Of a stretch of DNA of 64,000 nucleotides, positions 35,501 to 46,456 are shown one piece after another (the stretch's first letter is position 1; every line of letters begins with the position of its first letter). Position numbers and translations under genes: made by a program. Under the pieces are notes generated by a model. The model saw only the letters and a program-made list of their open reading frames with translations, searched no databases and was not told where the DNA came from. This DNA comes from Manduca sexta (lineage: Eukaryota > Arthropoda > Insecta > Lepidoptera > Sphingidae): contig NC_051135.1 of NCBI RefSeq assembly GCF_014839805.1, forward strand, positions 12,961,291-13,025,290, in the 5' to 3' direction.

Positions 35501-36911
35501 TGCCGTAACCAAAATACCTTTGTGCCATCGTTAACGCTAACGTTGTGTATGAGAATAACATATCCTAGCGACAGACTTATCTATAAGATACGTCATTCCC
35601 ATACATTTTTCTGCTTTTTATTAAGGTTAACGATTGTCGAAAAATATCTTGACTACGCCTCCAGTTATACATTTTATTGAGGAAAGTATTTAAAGGCATA
35701 TACAATAAAAATAATTGGATATCGAATGTACGAATTTTGGTGATTTAAGTATTAAGTACTAAACGAGCAAATATTATAAGTTTATGAACTAACTAACAAA
35801 CAAGCCACTTACCTAGAACACAATTTATTCTGCAGTAGTTTGGTCGCTGCAATCAACTCGTGCGAAAGATCCGCTGCTTTCTTAACATCCTCAGTCAATT
35901 TAGAGGTGAAGAAGTGCAGCATGGAGAGAGAGGAAGTTTCGAGGTTGATGCCACTCTTGACTAGCTCGTTACCGCGGCGGCTTGCTGCGCGGGATAGTTC
36001 CCGGCCGCAGCGAAGGCATTCCTCTACTAACTCTGGTGATATGGGACCTTCTTCTTCTGTTGGCATAAATATCATGTCTTACATTGTAATATATTGAATT
36101 AAATTGACGAGCCCTCCATAATAGACGCACATATTTCTTCAGGAATTTGTAGTTTGTTTTAATTTTGATTATTTGAAGATAGAAGCATTTAGTCTGTCCA
36201 GAAAAATCTGCGTCTCAACAGTTCCGTCAGACCGTCAGAGACTAACTTGACGACTTAGGACTATTTTATATGAAAGATCTAATTAAGAGCGAATTGTTTT
36301 ACAAATACTCATACCAAGAGTTGCTTGATTTAAGAATTAAACTCAGAGCCCTTAAACACAGCATTTAATTATTTACATCAACTTAACGCATAAATACTGT
36401 AATGCAAACAGATATATCGGGGGGCCCTATTCAGTCTACGGGAGCGACCTCGTCCTTTCGCAATTTCGGACTATTCATCAAAAGACAGCTTTGATAGCCG
36501 TATAAGTAAATAGAAGTTTTTTTGACTCTCATCTATGTGGCTATCAAAGATGTCCTTCAATTAGAACGCTCGTTATAGCAAAAAGACAGATTCACCCGCA
36601 TAAACGGAATAGGCCCCCTAACATATTATAATTTTTGTTTAAAATTGTTATTATCCTGTCTTTTGTTATTATAAAATAAAAAAAAACTTACCTATTGAAT
36701 GACATTTGAATAAATCCGATACCAAAGAGGTCGTAGTTGCTAATAATGGACATAATGCCGACAATAAATCTCCAGTCAAAAAGTCCCAATCACTACTGAG
36801 GCAACCGTTTGTATTCGCGAAGAGTAGACACAGAAGCACTAAAACCTTAAAAACACTTTTATATTTACAAATAAATTTTTTCATGTCCATGGCTGTTGGG
36901 ATTTTATACAT
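29564..36911 (-). CDS. Animal haem peroxidase, chorion-peroxidase type
   Basis: Secreted haem peroxidase of the myeloperoxidase superfamily; relatives cross-link eggshell or cuticle proteins with hydrogen peroxide. Twelve exons: 36692-36911, 35813-36056, 35188-35396, 34703-34876, 34165-34358, 33748-33949, 33231-33428, 32162-32345, 30826-31053, 30420-30483, 30067-30265, 29564-29760. They join in frame as 770 residues. A hydrophobic segment (VLVLLCLLFANTNG) after MDMKKF gives a signal peptide; ATG 36909-36911 or 36888-36890 may start. The catalytic domain follows YRSIDGTCNN: distal His in QWGQFITHD (about 272), Arg in GDVR (about 418), LLLREHNRVA, proximal His in FRFLHSIVPDT (about 521), Asn in YNDYR (about 615), ending with FTPDQLREIKKTSMARLICD. 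The residue that in myeloperoxidase is the haem-linked Glu (three after Arg) is Gln. Which insect subfamily it belongs to is inference. Confidence 0.93.
31106..31592. mobile_element. Penelope-like terminal remnant with nested MITE
   Basis: Peroxidase intron 8. Inverted arms ctggattttaccgcggtttt and cttcgaaacgtcgggagaaa match the termini of the Penelope-like element at 39179-40305. The right arm resumes after an insertion, as aaaaccacgataaaatctgt. The insertion (about 31317-31546) is a MITE with inverted ends tcgacggtccctacgtaaag and ctttacgtagggaccgtcga. Confidence 0.75.
31600..32161. other. Rest of peroxidase intron 8
   Basis: Holds a fragment of the repeat with ttcacttaccatcaagcgca (also near 11520-11585 and 52745-52860). 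A 106-codon open frame at 31689-32009 runs through this repeat text and has no domain, so I do not call it a gene. Confidence 0.5.
32346..33230. other. Peroxidase intron 7 with repeats
   Basis: The part near 32464-32760 is unusually GC-rich for an intron and looks like an unidentified element. A family-2 SINE-like fragment follows at 32814-32945 (tatttctactcaatatcaac). No extra exon is needed: exons 7 and 8 join in frame. Confidence 0.45.
34512..34619 (+). repeat. 108-bp repeat, copy in peroxidase intron 4
   Basis: Runs from ctagtaacatcgagaaatac to tttatagatatttttgt and appears identical to 40625-40732. No inverted ends or coding potential seen. Confidence 0.75.
36420..36619. mobile_element. 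MITE in peroxidase intron 1
   Basis: About 200 bp with inverted ends: gggggccctattcagtctac on the left, and the reverse complement of the right end, gggggcctattccgtttatg. Also internal inverted text: agctttgatagccgtat against atgtggctatcaaagat. Non-coding. Confidence 0.65.
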
Positions 36912-38307
36912 TTAAATCCGAAAACTATGCTAATAACGGTATTTTAAATCATTTCTTTTTTCTAAAAATATTTTTAGCGAGTAACAATAAAGAGCATTTT
37001 TTAATAAAAAAAAAAGGGCTATTTAATTTTGTTTTTTTTTTGGGTATAGCATGCAGTTCCGGTATATGATTCGAACTAAAGAGGTTGACTCATAGATCAG
37101 TTAACATCTAATCATGTCACGTTCGTTGCATTAGCTTCTTTCGATCTGTAATAATTTAAACGGATAAAGCATGTACTTATCAAACATTACCTAATAATTA
37201 CATGTAAGTACCTGTTCTTAAGTTCATTATATAATATCATTATTGATCCATTTTATTTTTAACGTACTCCAACTGTTCATGCATGGTGTTTGGTTAAAAA
37301 ATATATAATTACTTACCTATAATTCGAAATGCTTTGCATTTATTTTGCAAAGACTTGCGTTGATGGAATAATTATAAATATACAAAGGACTTTTGAACTA
37401 GTTAAAACCGCATATACGTAAAAAATACGTTTGCAAAAACAAATAGTACATAGAGAATTATATAAACATGATATTCAAAGGATCTATTTTAAATTTCGAA
37501 CGACAAACGGTTAATTTTACCCAATATCTATTAAAGTATCTACATACTACATAGCATCTAACAGGAATATCAATCTCTTAAGACACGGCTATGACCTTAG
37601 TGTCGTGGAAACCAACGCGAGATGTTAAATATAGTTCTTACCCCGGGGAAATGAAAGTTTCCAGGTAGCTTAATATTCTGTTGGGTATGACAATTTCAGG
37701 CAATCTTCTAAGTCCCTGATCTTACAATACTTGTTGCAGTACTTTCAGATTTGTATGGGCGAATTACCATACTTAATATTTTTAAATGTGTTTTTTTATT
37801 ATTGTGTCCAAATCCCACTTTTGTGCGGGTACGTATCGTATTCTTACATATTTAAATAATAATCAATACTGTTTCTGTCCCAGTGAACCTAGGATCATAC
37901 AATCAAAGTCCCTTATTATGTGGCAATTAGACCAAAATGCAACGTTTTTTGTTTCAATAAAACATAATATTTATTCTTAAAATTTTATTTATTCGTTGCG
38001 CATTCTCAACTGTAATCCTTTACCAAAAGTAATTTGATAAAAGTAACATTTAACGATAATAATAAATTAAATGGACATGTAATTGACACGAATAGACGTA
38101 TGAACCAGTTACCAGAAACAATAAACTTTAATATCTGGGCGGTATTTTTTATGTAGGCGTTGTAATATAACTTAGTATGCGAGATAAAAAAGACTGGCTT
38201 ATAGATAATTATATTTTTTTAATACATTTATACCGACATTTAGACGTCGCCCAAACGCTGTCAGATTGTTTTCGAAAAACACTTAACTACTATAAATATG
38301 ACAAATA
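36912..38307. other. Upstream region of the peroxidase gene
   Basis: Should hold the peroxidase promoter. AT-rich; I see no TATA box or regulatory motif I can support, and no repeat family shared with the rest of the window. Confidence 0.4.
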
Positions 38308-39178
38308 GTCCATTGAAAAGTTACATTTGGAGTTGCGTTTTTTAGAGGACGCAATTTTATTTTTTTGAAGTGTAGGGGGGGTCAGTCTAAAGCTAAAACC
38401 AAGTTTGTGGGGTCGCCACCCTTGTCCCACGGCCGCCATCTTGAAAATAGGGGTTGAAATGGTTTTTACGATGTATCTCTTAAACTATTTATCTGACAAA
38501 AAAAATGTAAGAACATTTTTTGTTGCAAATTAAATTCTCTACAACTTTGGTTTAGTAACTTTTGTCGTAGAACTATAAATAAAAAAGTTATAAGCGAAAA
38601 TATTAAGAAATTTAATGTTAAGCAATGTCCATTGCAACGTCATCAGAACGTGTGTTTATAAGGTTCATAATATTTTTTTTGTACTCTCATTAATACCCAA
38701 ATACCCAAGGGACCATTAGGAAACAAAAGAACATCTGCCTGCTATTATTATTATTATTTCTAACCTCTCTTATTGTAAGAATAGCTGATAATATTGTATT
38801 GAAGTTGTCGTAAGTTATTTATTAAACTTTTAACTACTTTTAAAAAAAAGTAGTTTTCACTAAAGTTAAAATCGTGTCTAAAATCATTCGAAATCGTCTT
38901 CAAAATTAAAAACAGAATAAAATACATACGCACGTACAGAAATATGTAGCACAACTAAAAGATATAAGTTGAACGACAACTTCAACACAATATTATCAGC
39001 TATTCTTACAATAAGAGAGGTTAGAAATAATAATAATAATAGCAGGCAGATGTTCTTTTGTTCCCTAATGGTCCCTTGGGTATTTGGGTATTAATGAGAG
39101 TACAAAAAAATATTATGAACCTTATAAACACACGTTCTGATGACGTTGCAATGGACATTGCTTAACATTGAATTTCTT

Positions 39179-40305
39179 TGAGATTAAACTAATTTTCCGG
39201 ATTCTATCGCGGTTTTTTGTTTTTTATTTTTCTCCCGACGTTTCGAAGACTTTGCAGCCTTCATGGTCACGGGGGGGACTGAGGTGTTGTTCATCCGCAA
39301 AGTCAAAGTTACAATATCTACCTACATTTATTTATAACAACTGATACTGATAAATATCTGAACGGTGAATCTCATCACCATCCAAAACAGTTAGCTACCG
39401 TGGGCAAATCTTTGTTTCAGAGAGCACAAGGAATCTGTGACGAGAAACACCTGGCCGCTGAGCTGCAACATGTCAAGCAAGTACTGCGAGACAACAAGCT
39501 CCAAATTCCACGCCGCCGTCACAGAAACCGAGTGAAACCAGCCACAGTTGAACGTGTTCCGGTTGTATTACCATATGTAAGAGGAGTCACCGACAAGATT
39601 GGCTACATCCTGAAGCGTGCTTCCATAAAAACTTATTTTAAGCCGCCTAAGAAGATTAGTCAATTTTTACCACCTGTCAAGTGTCATATACCTCTACAAG
39701 AACCGGGAGTATACAAAATAGATTGCAACTGTGGCCTCTCTTATATCGGGCAAACAAAAAGAAATATAGGGACCCGCGTAAAAGAACATATAGCTGACGT
39801 GAAACACCGACGCTCGACGAAGTCTGCAGTCGCTGAACACTCTGAAGGAGGCGCCAATCATTATCGGCGACTAGACAAGCCACAAATCCTCGCCAAAGAA
39901 CACCGATTCCTGCCCAGGATGATTCGCGAGGCTATTGAAATAAAAAACATCCTAATTTCAATAGGGAAGATGGTTGGAAGCTTGCACAAGCCTGGGATCC
40001 AGTTCTACATTTAATTAAATCGGAACCCAAAAGACCGGCTGCCAGACTTCAAGACACTGTGAGCTCATTCTGCGTAGATCGGACCATCAACAGCTAAAAT
40101 TTAAAAAAGTTGTATAATTGTAAAATGTAGGTAGATATTGTAACTTTGACTTTGCGGATGAACAACACCTCAGTCCCCCGTGACCATGAAGGCTGCAAAG
40201 TCTTCGAAACGTCGGGAGAAAAATAAAAAACAAAAAACCGCGATAGAATCCGGAAAATTAGTTTAATTTCAATGTCTAACATTCGCGTAAATATAAGAAA
40301 TCATT
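39179..40305 (+). mobile_element. Truncated Penelope-like retroelement
   Basis: Inserted in the right arm of the foldback element, with the direct repeat ATTGAATTTCTT at 39167-39178 and 40306-40317. Inverted terminal arms 39183-39330 and 40122-40267 (about 147 bp each) match over almost their whole length, including the text tctcccgacgtttcgaagac and its complement. Such inverted, partly duplicated termini are known in Penelope-like elements. The coding part between them is described separately. Confidence 0.88.
39340..40014 (+). pseudogene. Penelope-like ORF remnant, GIY-YIG endonuclease
   Basis: An open frame of about 224 codons to the stop at 40012-40014. It lacks the reverse transcriptase palm and starts in the region after it (TDTDKYLNGESHHHP then KHLAAELQHVKQVL), which in these elements links reverse transcriptase to the endonuclease. 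The C-terminal part is a GIY-YIG domain: GVYKIDCNCGLSYIGQTKRN supplies GVY and YIG, followed by TRVKEH and AVAEHSEGGANH with candidate catalytic Arg and Glu. No internal stop or frameshift, so the insertion is young or the frame escaped damage. It has no start of its own and cannot move unaided. Confidence 0.88.
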
Positions 40306-40624
40306 ATTGAATTTCTTAACATTTTCGCTTATAACTTTTTTATTTATAGTTCTACGACAAAAGTTACTAGACCAAAGTTGTAGAGAATTTAATTTGCAAC
40401 AAAAAATGTTTATACATTTTTTTGTCAGATAAATAGTTTAAGAGATACATCGTAAAAACCATATCAACCCCTATTTTCAAGATGGCGGCCGTGGGACAAG
40501 GGTGGCGACCCCACAAACTTGGTTTTAGTTTTACACTGACCCCCCCTACACTTCAAAAAAATAAAATTGCGTCCTCTAAAAAACGCAAGGTAAGGCCTAA
40601 AAAATGTAACATTTCAATGGACTA

Positions 40625-40732
40625 CTAGTAACATCGAGAAATACATTTCTGTAGATCGTGTCACTGTGCATAGTTTTATTATATAATTTACTATGTATCG
40701 TTTTTACTGTCTTCATTTATAGATATTTTTGT
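40625..40732 (+). repeat. 108-bp repeat, second copy
   Basis: Appears identical to 34512-34619 over 108 bases. It begins directly after the TA bordering the foldback element and runs into a family-3 repeat copy at about 40795-41045. Confidence 0.75.
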
Positions 40733-40794
40733 GACGTGTGTAACCTAGGCGTGAGACGGCAACAATTTGATAGTGTCTACGCGGTGCCTTTTTT

Positions 40795-41045
40795 TATTTT
40801 ATTCGTGCACGGCCAAGTGACTCCACTACACCTGATAAGTGACGTGGGTCCAATAAGATGTTGACAGACAAGTGATGATTACCCCTCGGTAATCGACACA
40901 ATTATGCCGGCCTGTGGAATCGGATATACACAAGCTGATCCCGGAACGCGACACACTTACGTGGGCTACTGTGGCGGGTTTTAACACGTGTGGTGGTCGC
41001 TGTCCGGGCGGATATAAAATATATTCTACCACCAGCAAACGTTTC
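40795..41045 (+). repeat. Interspersed repeat family 3
   Basis: Contains aattatgccggcctg, ggatatacacaagctgatcc, tggcgggttttaacac and gtccgggcggatataaaata, the shared text of this family. Flanked by the foldback element on the left and the LINE on the right. Confidence 0.65.
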
Positions 41046-41600
41046 ATGTCTCAGAATAAAGATAGTACATACATGTAATAGCCTACTTTGTAATTCTCGG
41101 TACGATGGTGTTACTATTATTTATAGACAAGCGAAACTGAGTTCATCACGCGAGACTAAAAACAACCGAGCGACCCACAGCCATAATATTATTAGGTTGC
41201 ACTGCGCTCGACGTACGGATCACTTTCCTCTTTTACGCAGAGGCAAGTAATTTTCTGCATGAACATAATCCATGAAGCCTTATTGATAATTTCAAAAACC
41301 AAAAAGCTTATCATTGCTAATCACAATCATAGTATTTTTTAATAACCGTAACAGCCGGAATTAAATTTTCTGATATAATATTATCGCTGAATGTAGTCAC
41401 AGAGGTACCGGTGACTTCATCGTGAAATAAATTTATTATCTGTAGCTCTACTGTAATCATATCTTCACATTACATTTGCTATCATTTAAGATTAACATTC
41501 ATGATGAATCACAGACTTGTACACAATAATATTAAGCAATAAATTACAATCTACGTACATGATTAGTCTATACATTACTTAGATAACGGTAGGTATCCGG
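41046..41600. other. Spacer between family-3 repeat and LINE
   Basis: AT-rich, no gene, no repeat recognised. The 5' truncation point of the LINE is near its right edge. Confidence 0.4.
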
Positions 41601-44090
41601 AATAAACCGGTTATCAAAACAATATTTAGATTTATCAATTCCAAATTTCGAATTTGAATGTGTTACTCATTATGATGTTATAAAAGTATTCAGGAGCTTA
41701 AACATGAAGAGTACTGAAGATCTTTGGGGTTTGTCTGTTAAAGCGTTGCAGTCAGTGATAGTTAGCATCGCCCCAATCCTTTCTGATATTTTTAATTGCT
41801 GCATAAGACACGGCATATTCCCTGATCTTATGAAGATAAGTAAAGTAGTACCAATTTTTAAAACTGGTTGCTCCAACACCCCCTCCAATTATAGGCCTAT
41901 TTCTATTTTACCAGCTTTAAGTAAAATATTCGAAAAGTTAATGCTTAATCAAATGCTGGTGTTCTTTAATAAAAATGAGATTCTACATGACAGGCAATTC
42001 GGTTTTACAAAGGGTAGGTCCACGCAAGATGCAGGACGTGCATTAGTTAAAGCTGTGTTGGATGCCTGGGAGGGATCGCAGGATGCTTTAGGGGTATTTT
42101 GTGATCTTTCCAAGGCGTTCGATTGCGTTGATCATGGAACCCTCATTTTAAAGCTCCACTATTACGGCATCAGGGGAGTGGGGCTTAAACTAATATCTTC
42201 ATATTTATCGGGTCGGAAACAAAAGTTTTTATCAACAACGTTTCCTCTGCAGGGTCCACAGTTGGGATTGGGGTCCCCCAGGGTTCAATTTTGGGACCAT
42301 TTCTGTTTTTAGTTTATATTAATGATCTTCCGTACATTATTAACAAAATGGCTGAAGTTGTATTATTCGCTGACGACACTTCACTAATATTTAAACTAAA
42401 TAGAAGGGAAGGAAATTTTGTAGAGCCAAATAAAGTATTTAAATTGATTTCTGACTGGTTTTCTGCCAATAATCTTCTATTAAATGCAGCAAAAACTAAA
42501 TGTGTTCGATTCTCGTTACTGAACAAGATTAATGGAACTGATATTGATTTAGACGGGAATAAACTAGAATTAGTACCCTCTACAGTCTTCCTTGGGGTTT
42601 CTATCGATAGGAAATTACAATGGGGACCCCACATTCAAAGAATTTCGAGTAAATTGAGTTCTGCAGTCTTTGCTATTAGGAAGATCAGATATTTAACTGA
42701 TGTGGCTACGGCAAGGTTAGTATATTTCGCTTACTTCCACAGCATTATGTCTTATTGCATTCTTCTGTGGGGTACTGCAGTAGATCTGCAGACCATTTTT
42801 ATTTTACAGAAAAGAGCGATTCGTGCAATTTATAACCTTCGGTCTCGCGATTCCCTTAGAGAACTGTTTAAGGAGGTGAATATACTGACTTTGCCAGCTG
42901 AATACATTTTTCAAAATATTATGTATGTCCGTAAGAACCTAGGTACTTTTATGAAAAACAGTGACTTGCACTGTTTGAACACTAGAAATAAGAATAAACT
43001 AGTTGTTCCAAATTTCCGGCTCTGTAAAACAAATAAATCTTATCTAGCGAATTGTATCAAATTCTATAATAAAATCCCTCTTGAAATAACCAATCTGCCC
43101 GGCTACAAATTTAAGTGTCATGTTAAGCGCGAATTAATGTCAAAGGGGTATTATAATGTAAAGGATTACCTCGATGATCAGACGGTTTGGAAAAACAGTC
43201 CTGCACACCCTGTCCAACCCTATGTTAACGCCAATATTATAAATTAACTACATAAACGTCTCATGTGTACCTTTCTACAATTTTGACATTATACTGGGTA
43301 ACAGTTTTAAATTTATGTGACATATTTTATTTTATATTGACTCATTGAATTATCAATGTATAATAGACGACCGACCGATCATTTTGTTGCACCAGCCTTA
43401 AAATTTATAATCTTAATTATATTGACCAAGATCTGCGACAAAATATGAAATGAAAATATTATGTTTGTAAATGTAGGCGTATGCACGCTGTACACTGACT
43501 GTTTCATAGTTTTTATAATTTTTTTAGTATTATTGTTTTTTTTTCGTTAGTTTTTAGTTATTGCTAAATACTTTTATGTGGATTTTCTCCGCAATTTTAC
43601 GGTGATGTGCGTGTATTAGCTTATATAATTAATCAGACTTTGTATAGAAAAGACTTATTAAAAAAATATATATATATTTAATAACAATATTATAAATGAA
43701 TAGACAATTGATGACAAAAATAAAGCCCGGAGTTTCTTTCTGCCTTTCTTCTTCGGGTAGTCATCGCTTAGGTAGTTAGTGAAAGGCTGGTAGGTTAGCT
43801 AGGTTAGGGCTTTTATTGTCCTCACCGGTGAGGATCGCGACGCGTTTCTCCCTTATTGCTTATTTAAAAATACATACATACATAATTTTATTTCTTCTTC
43901 CCTGCCAGCCCGAGCTGGCTTCTTTGTTTACTAAGTATATTTTTCATTTATTTTATTGTCTTTGTTTATATAAGCTAATCTAATTAAGTAATAATTGAAT
44001 ATTCTCATGTACCTTGACTTATCATAAGTGCAACTATGTTCGCCTACGTGATGAATAAAGCATTTTTATTTTTTATTTATTTTTTATCCG
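41600..44090 (+). mobile_element. 5'-truncated non-LTR retrotransposon (Jockey/CR1-type)
   Basis: Contains most of a reverse transcriptase frame, an untranslated stretch after 43247 and an A/T-rich end near 44055-44088 (gaataaagcatttttatttt and further T/A runs) that is the likely 3' tail. The endonuclease and ORF1 are absent. The 5' edge is estimated from where RT-like reading begins (NFEFECVTHYDV). I saw no target-site duplication. Confidence 0.75.
41626..43247 (+). pseudogene. LINE reverse transcriptase with one frameshift
   Basis: The first part reads in one frame to about 42260: YRPISILPALSKIFEKLM, then FGFTKGRSTQDA and CDLSKAFDCVDHGTL. The reading then moves to another frame, giving GVPQGSILGPFLF, the catalytic FADDT (about 42370), LLLNAAKTKCVRF and FLGVSIDRKLQWGPHI, ending at the stop 43245-43247. 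A one- or two-base indel between about 42245 and 42272 is therefore needed. Block order is that of Jockey/CR1-superfamily reverse transcriptases. Apart from this, the frame is open, so the copy is not ancient. It cannot make an active protein as it stands. Confidence 0.85.
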
Positions 44091-44324
44091 GCGTACTGGC
44101 TATTCAACAACCATAAACTAAAGCGGACTAAAATTATTGTTTGGATTCTCTTAATGGATATAATCGACTGTCGACAATTTGACACTCAAGGTCCTAGAAA
44201 AAAATCCATATTACCAAGAGGTCAAAATAACAAGAGTTTAAATAACCAAGAAGGAAAAAAAAGTAAACAAGTTTGATCAAAATTCGTGATTTATTATTTA
44301 AAACATTAATAGATGATATTCCTC

Positions 44325-44475
44325 GCCTGTCGACATAACCATGTCAGCCTGTTAGAACCGGATATACACAGGCTGATTCCGTAACGCGACACAGTTATGT
44401 GGGCCACTATGGCGGGTTTTAACACATTGTGTACCGTGGTCGCTATTCGGGCGCACAAAATATAACCTACCACCA
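44325..44475 (+). repeat. Interspersed repeat family 3
   Basis: Short copy with ggatatacacaggctgattc, tggcgggttttaacacattg and ggtcgctattcgggcgcaca. Same family as 5236-5645. Confidence 0.6.
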
Positions 44476-44862
44476 TTAAAATGTCTGTATTATATATGGA
44501 AACACATATCGGGTCTGTGCATAATAAACGCTTCCAATTGTAAAGAGTATCATGAATTCAAAGTAAGTATTGCATGTTGGCGGGCAAGGCATTATTCCTT
44601 CAACTTCAAACTACCGGCAAGACCAATGATTTTATTGACTTTATCGAGTATTTTTTAAGAGGCCGGAAAAATATTGGAGAGTCAACTGTATTATCTAAAA
44701 ATCGGGTATATGTTATCTAACTTCTTTCGTATTATTCACCGTTGATAAGGTAAAGCCTTGTTTACAGAATCCCGATAAAATTGCATTTGAAAGATTATGT
44801 TGTAAGCGCAGAATAATTATTATAAGTCTCAGAATTATATACGCTAAAATTCAAATTACTTA

Positions 44863-45120
44863 CCCCCTTATTCATAGAAGTTTCTTATCTAACGACCGAC
44901 TAAGGCTGTGATAACAAGTCTGTTTCTCAGTGCTGACGGCATGGCAGTCTTCACAGTGCGTAGACGTAGAACCGTTGTGATTGGCTAATATTGAAATACG
45001 ACAATAATAACCAATCACAACGGCCCTATCTATTTCTCAGTGCCGTTGGGCACTGAGAAACAGGCTTGTTATCACAGCTTTACTCCGTCCTTAGATAAAA
45101 AACGTTTATGAATAAGGGGG
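44863..45120. mobile_element. MITE with CCCCCTTATTCATA termini, copy 2
   Basis: 258 bp, ends cccccttattcatag and tatgaataaggggg, flanked by TTA on both sides. Same family as 10701-10972, sharing cttgttatcacag and aatcacaacggccctat. Internal arms around cactgagaaacag are also inverted. Three-base target duplications suggest a PIF/Harbinger-type mover, which is inference. Confidence 0.85.
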
Positions 45121-46456
45121 TTAGTATTTACCAATTCTAAATTTGAAAGATCTTACACTAAAATCTTCTTCTATAGGTGTTTTAAAAAATAATGAACTTA
45201 ATGTTCAGTTAATAAAGTATTTACAGAATTAGTTAAATGCATCGTCCGTCGGCAACAAAATTTGTAAAAAAAAACTATATGTAACTCAAATCAAACTTTC
45301 TAATCTTTTGATTTAATGATGAGTACAAAAAAACTAGAATAATTAAATAAACTTTCTGAGTTACAGAAAGAATCGGAACAGTTATTAATAATAATTAGGC
45401 GTCCAGTGGTCGAAATTCCGACCGTCGAATTTAATATATTTGTAAAACATATACATACTTTTTTTTATTTTTCTGCACTCCTTCTGTATATGAACTTTAA
45501 TCATTCCAAATCTCACACTCGGCCGCGCGCGCGATATCCTTAGAAAGAAGTACAAAGGTTTTTCTTCACATATTAATATACAGAATTTTGTGTAGTACAT
45601 ATTTATCAAAACAACGTTGAAATATTATTAATTTTAAAGCTATGTTCAAATGAAAGGCTTTCTATGCACATTTAACCACCAAGTTTCACTACACCAAATA
45701 AATACACAGAATAGGCGTGTTAAACGCCTCTGACACTCGTATAAACGGGGCCTAAGGCATAAAATGCTACAACTTCTTTATAATACATACACCCACGACC
45801 TTTACCAACGCAGGGGTAGCCAGAGAATTTTAATTGCTTCAGACTAACTTAGAAAGACTAATATTTTATCCATTTGGTGCGAACAGTTTTAAACGTGCTT
45901 GGGAGAAAATAAATTAATAAATTAGCATTTCAATAAACCACAGACAGGGTTATAGAAATCTCAGCGAATACACTGTCAACTTTACATCGGAAATTTATTT
46001 TTTATTGGAAATGCTATCTGAATAATTTAATTAACCTAACGAAGTTGAGGTTTAAAAGAAAATTCTACATTCAAATGATGTTAAAATATTAATAATTACA
46101 TACTAATAGTTAATACAACAGTGAAAGGGTTGACAACATTTATTATTCTACCCAAATTATTTGCCTAGGTATTATTTTATCACATTTATTGACATAAGTA
46201 CATATTATATAATATATTCAGTAATATTATGTACATATTTATAAAATTGAAACAAGTAGTTATATATACAAGATAAAGTATAACGTCACTTTAACGAACT
46301 CTAAAAATAATAAGTATTCCAATTTCCAAGTGCCAACTTCTAAATAATCTTGTTTAGATTTCGAATGTGCTCCTCACCATTTATGTTTTCTCAACTATGA
46401 ACCTTACAACCATAGAGTATAATGACTTTTCACGCTACAACCCCTAAATACAACCA
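45121..46456. other. 3' flank of the FA2H gene
   Basis: No gene. A reverse-strand AATAAA (seen as tttatt at about 46184-46189) could end the FA2H transcript about 270 bases after its stop. The rest is AT-rich without recognisable repeats. Confidence 0.4.

Larger units (their letters stand above)
38308..40622. mobile_element. Long foldback element split by Penelope-like insertion
   Basis: Ends are inverted: gtccattgaaaagttacatt on the left, and aatgtaacatttcaatggac on the right, each bordered by TA. The inverted arms include tttttagaggacgcaatttt / aaaattgcgtcctctaaaaa, and a run of Gs read as aagtgtagggggggtcagtc. The left arm continues to about 38810, the loop spans about 38811-38967, and the right arm runs 38968-39178 and resumes at 40306-40622. 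The break is the Penelope-like element. Without it the element would be about 1.2 kb with arms of about 500 bp. No transposase; the TA borders suggest a Tc1/mariner-type mover. Confidence 0.85.

Noticed and set aside
35190..35561. Alternative minus-strand frames over peroxidase exon 3
   Set aside because: The frame with YRSIDGTCNN joins both neighbours in phase; the other frames do not.
38740..39020. Possible CRISPR-like or tandem array near the (TTA) runs
   Set aside because: It is the mirrored centre of a foldback element, not spaced direct repeats.
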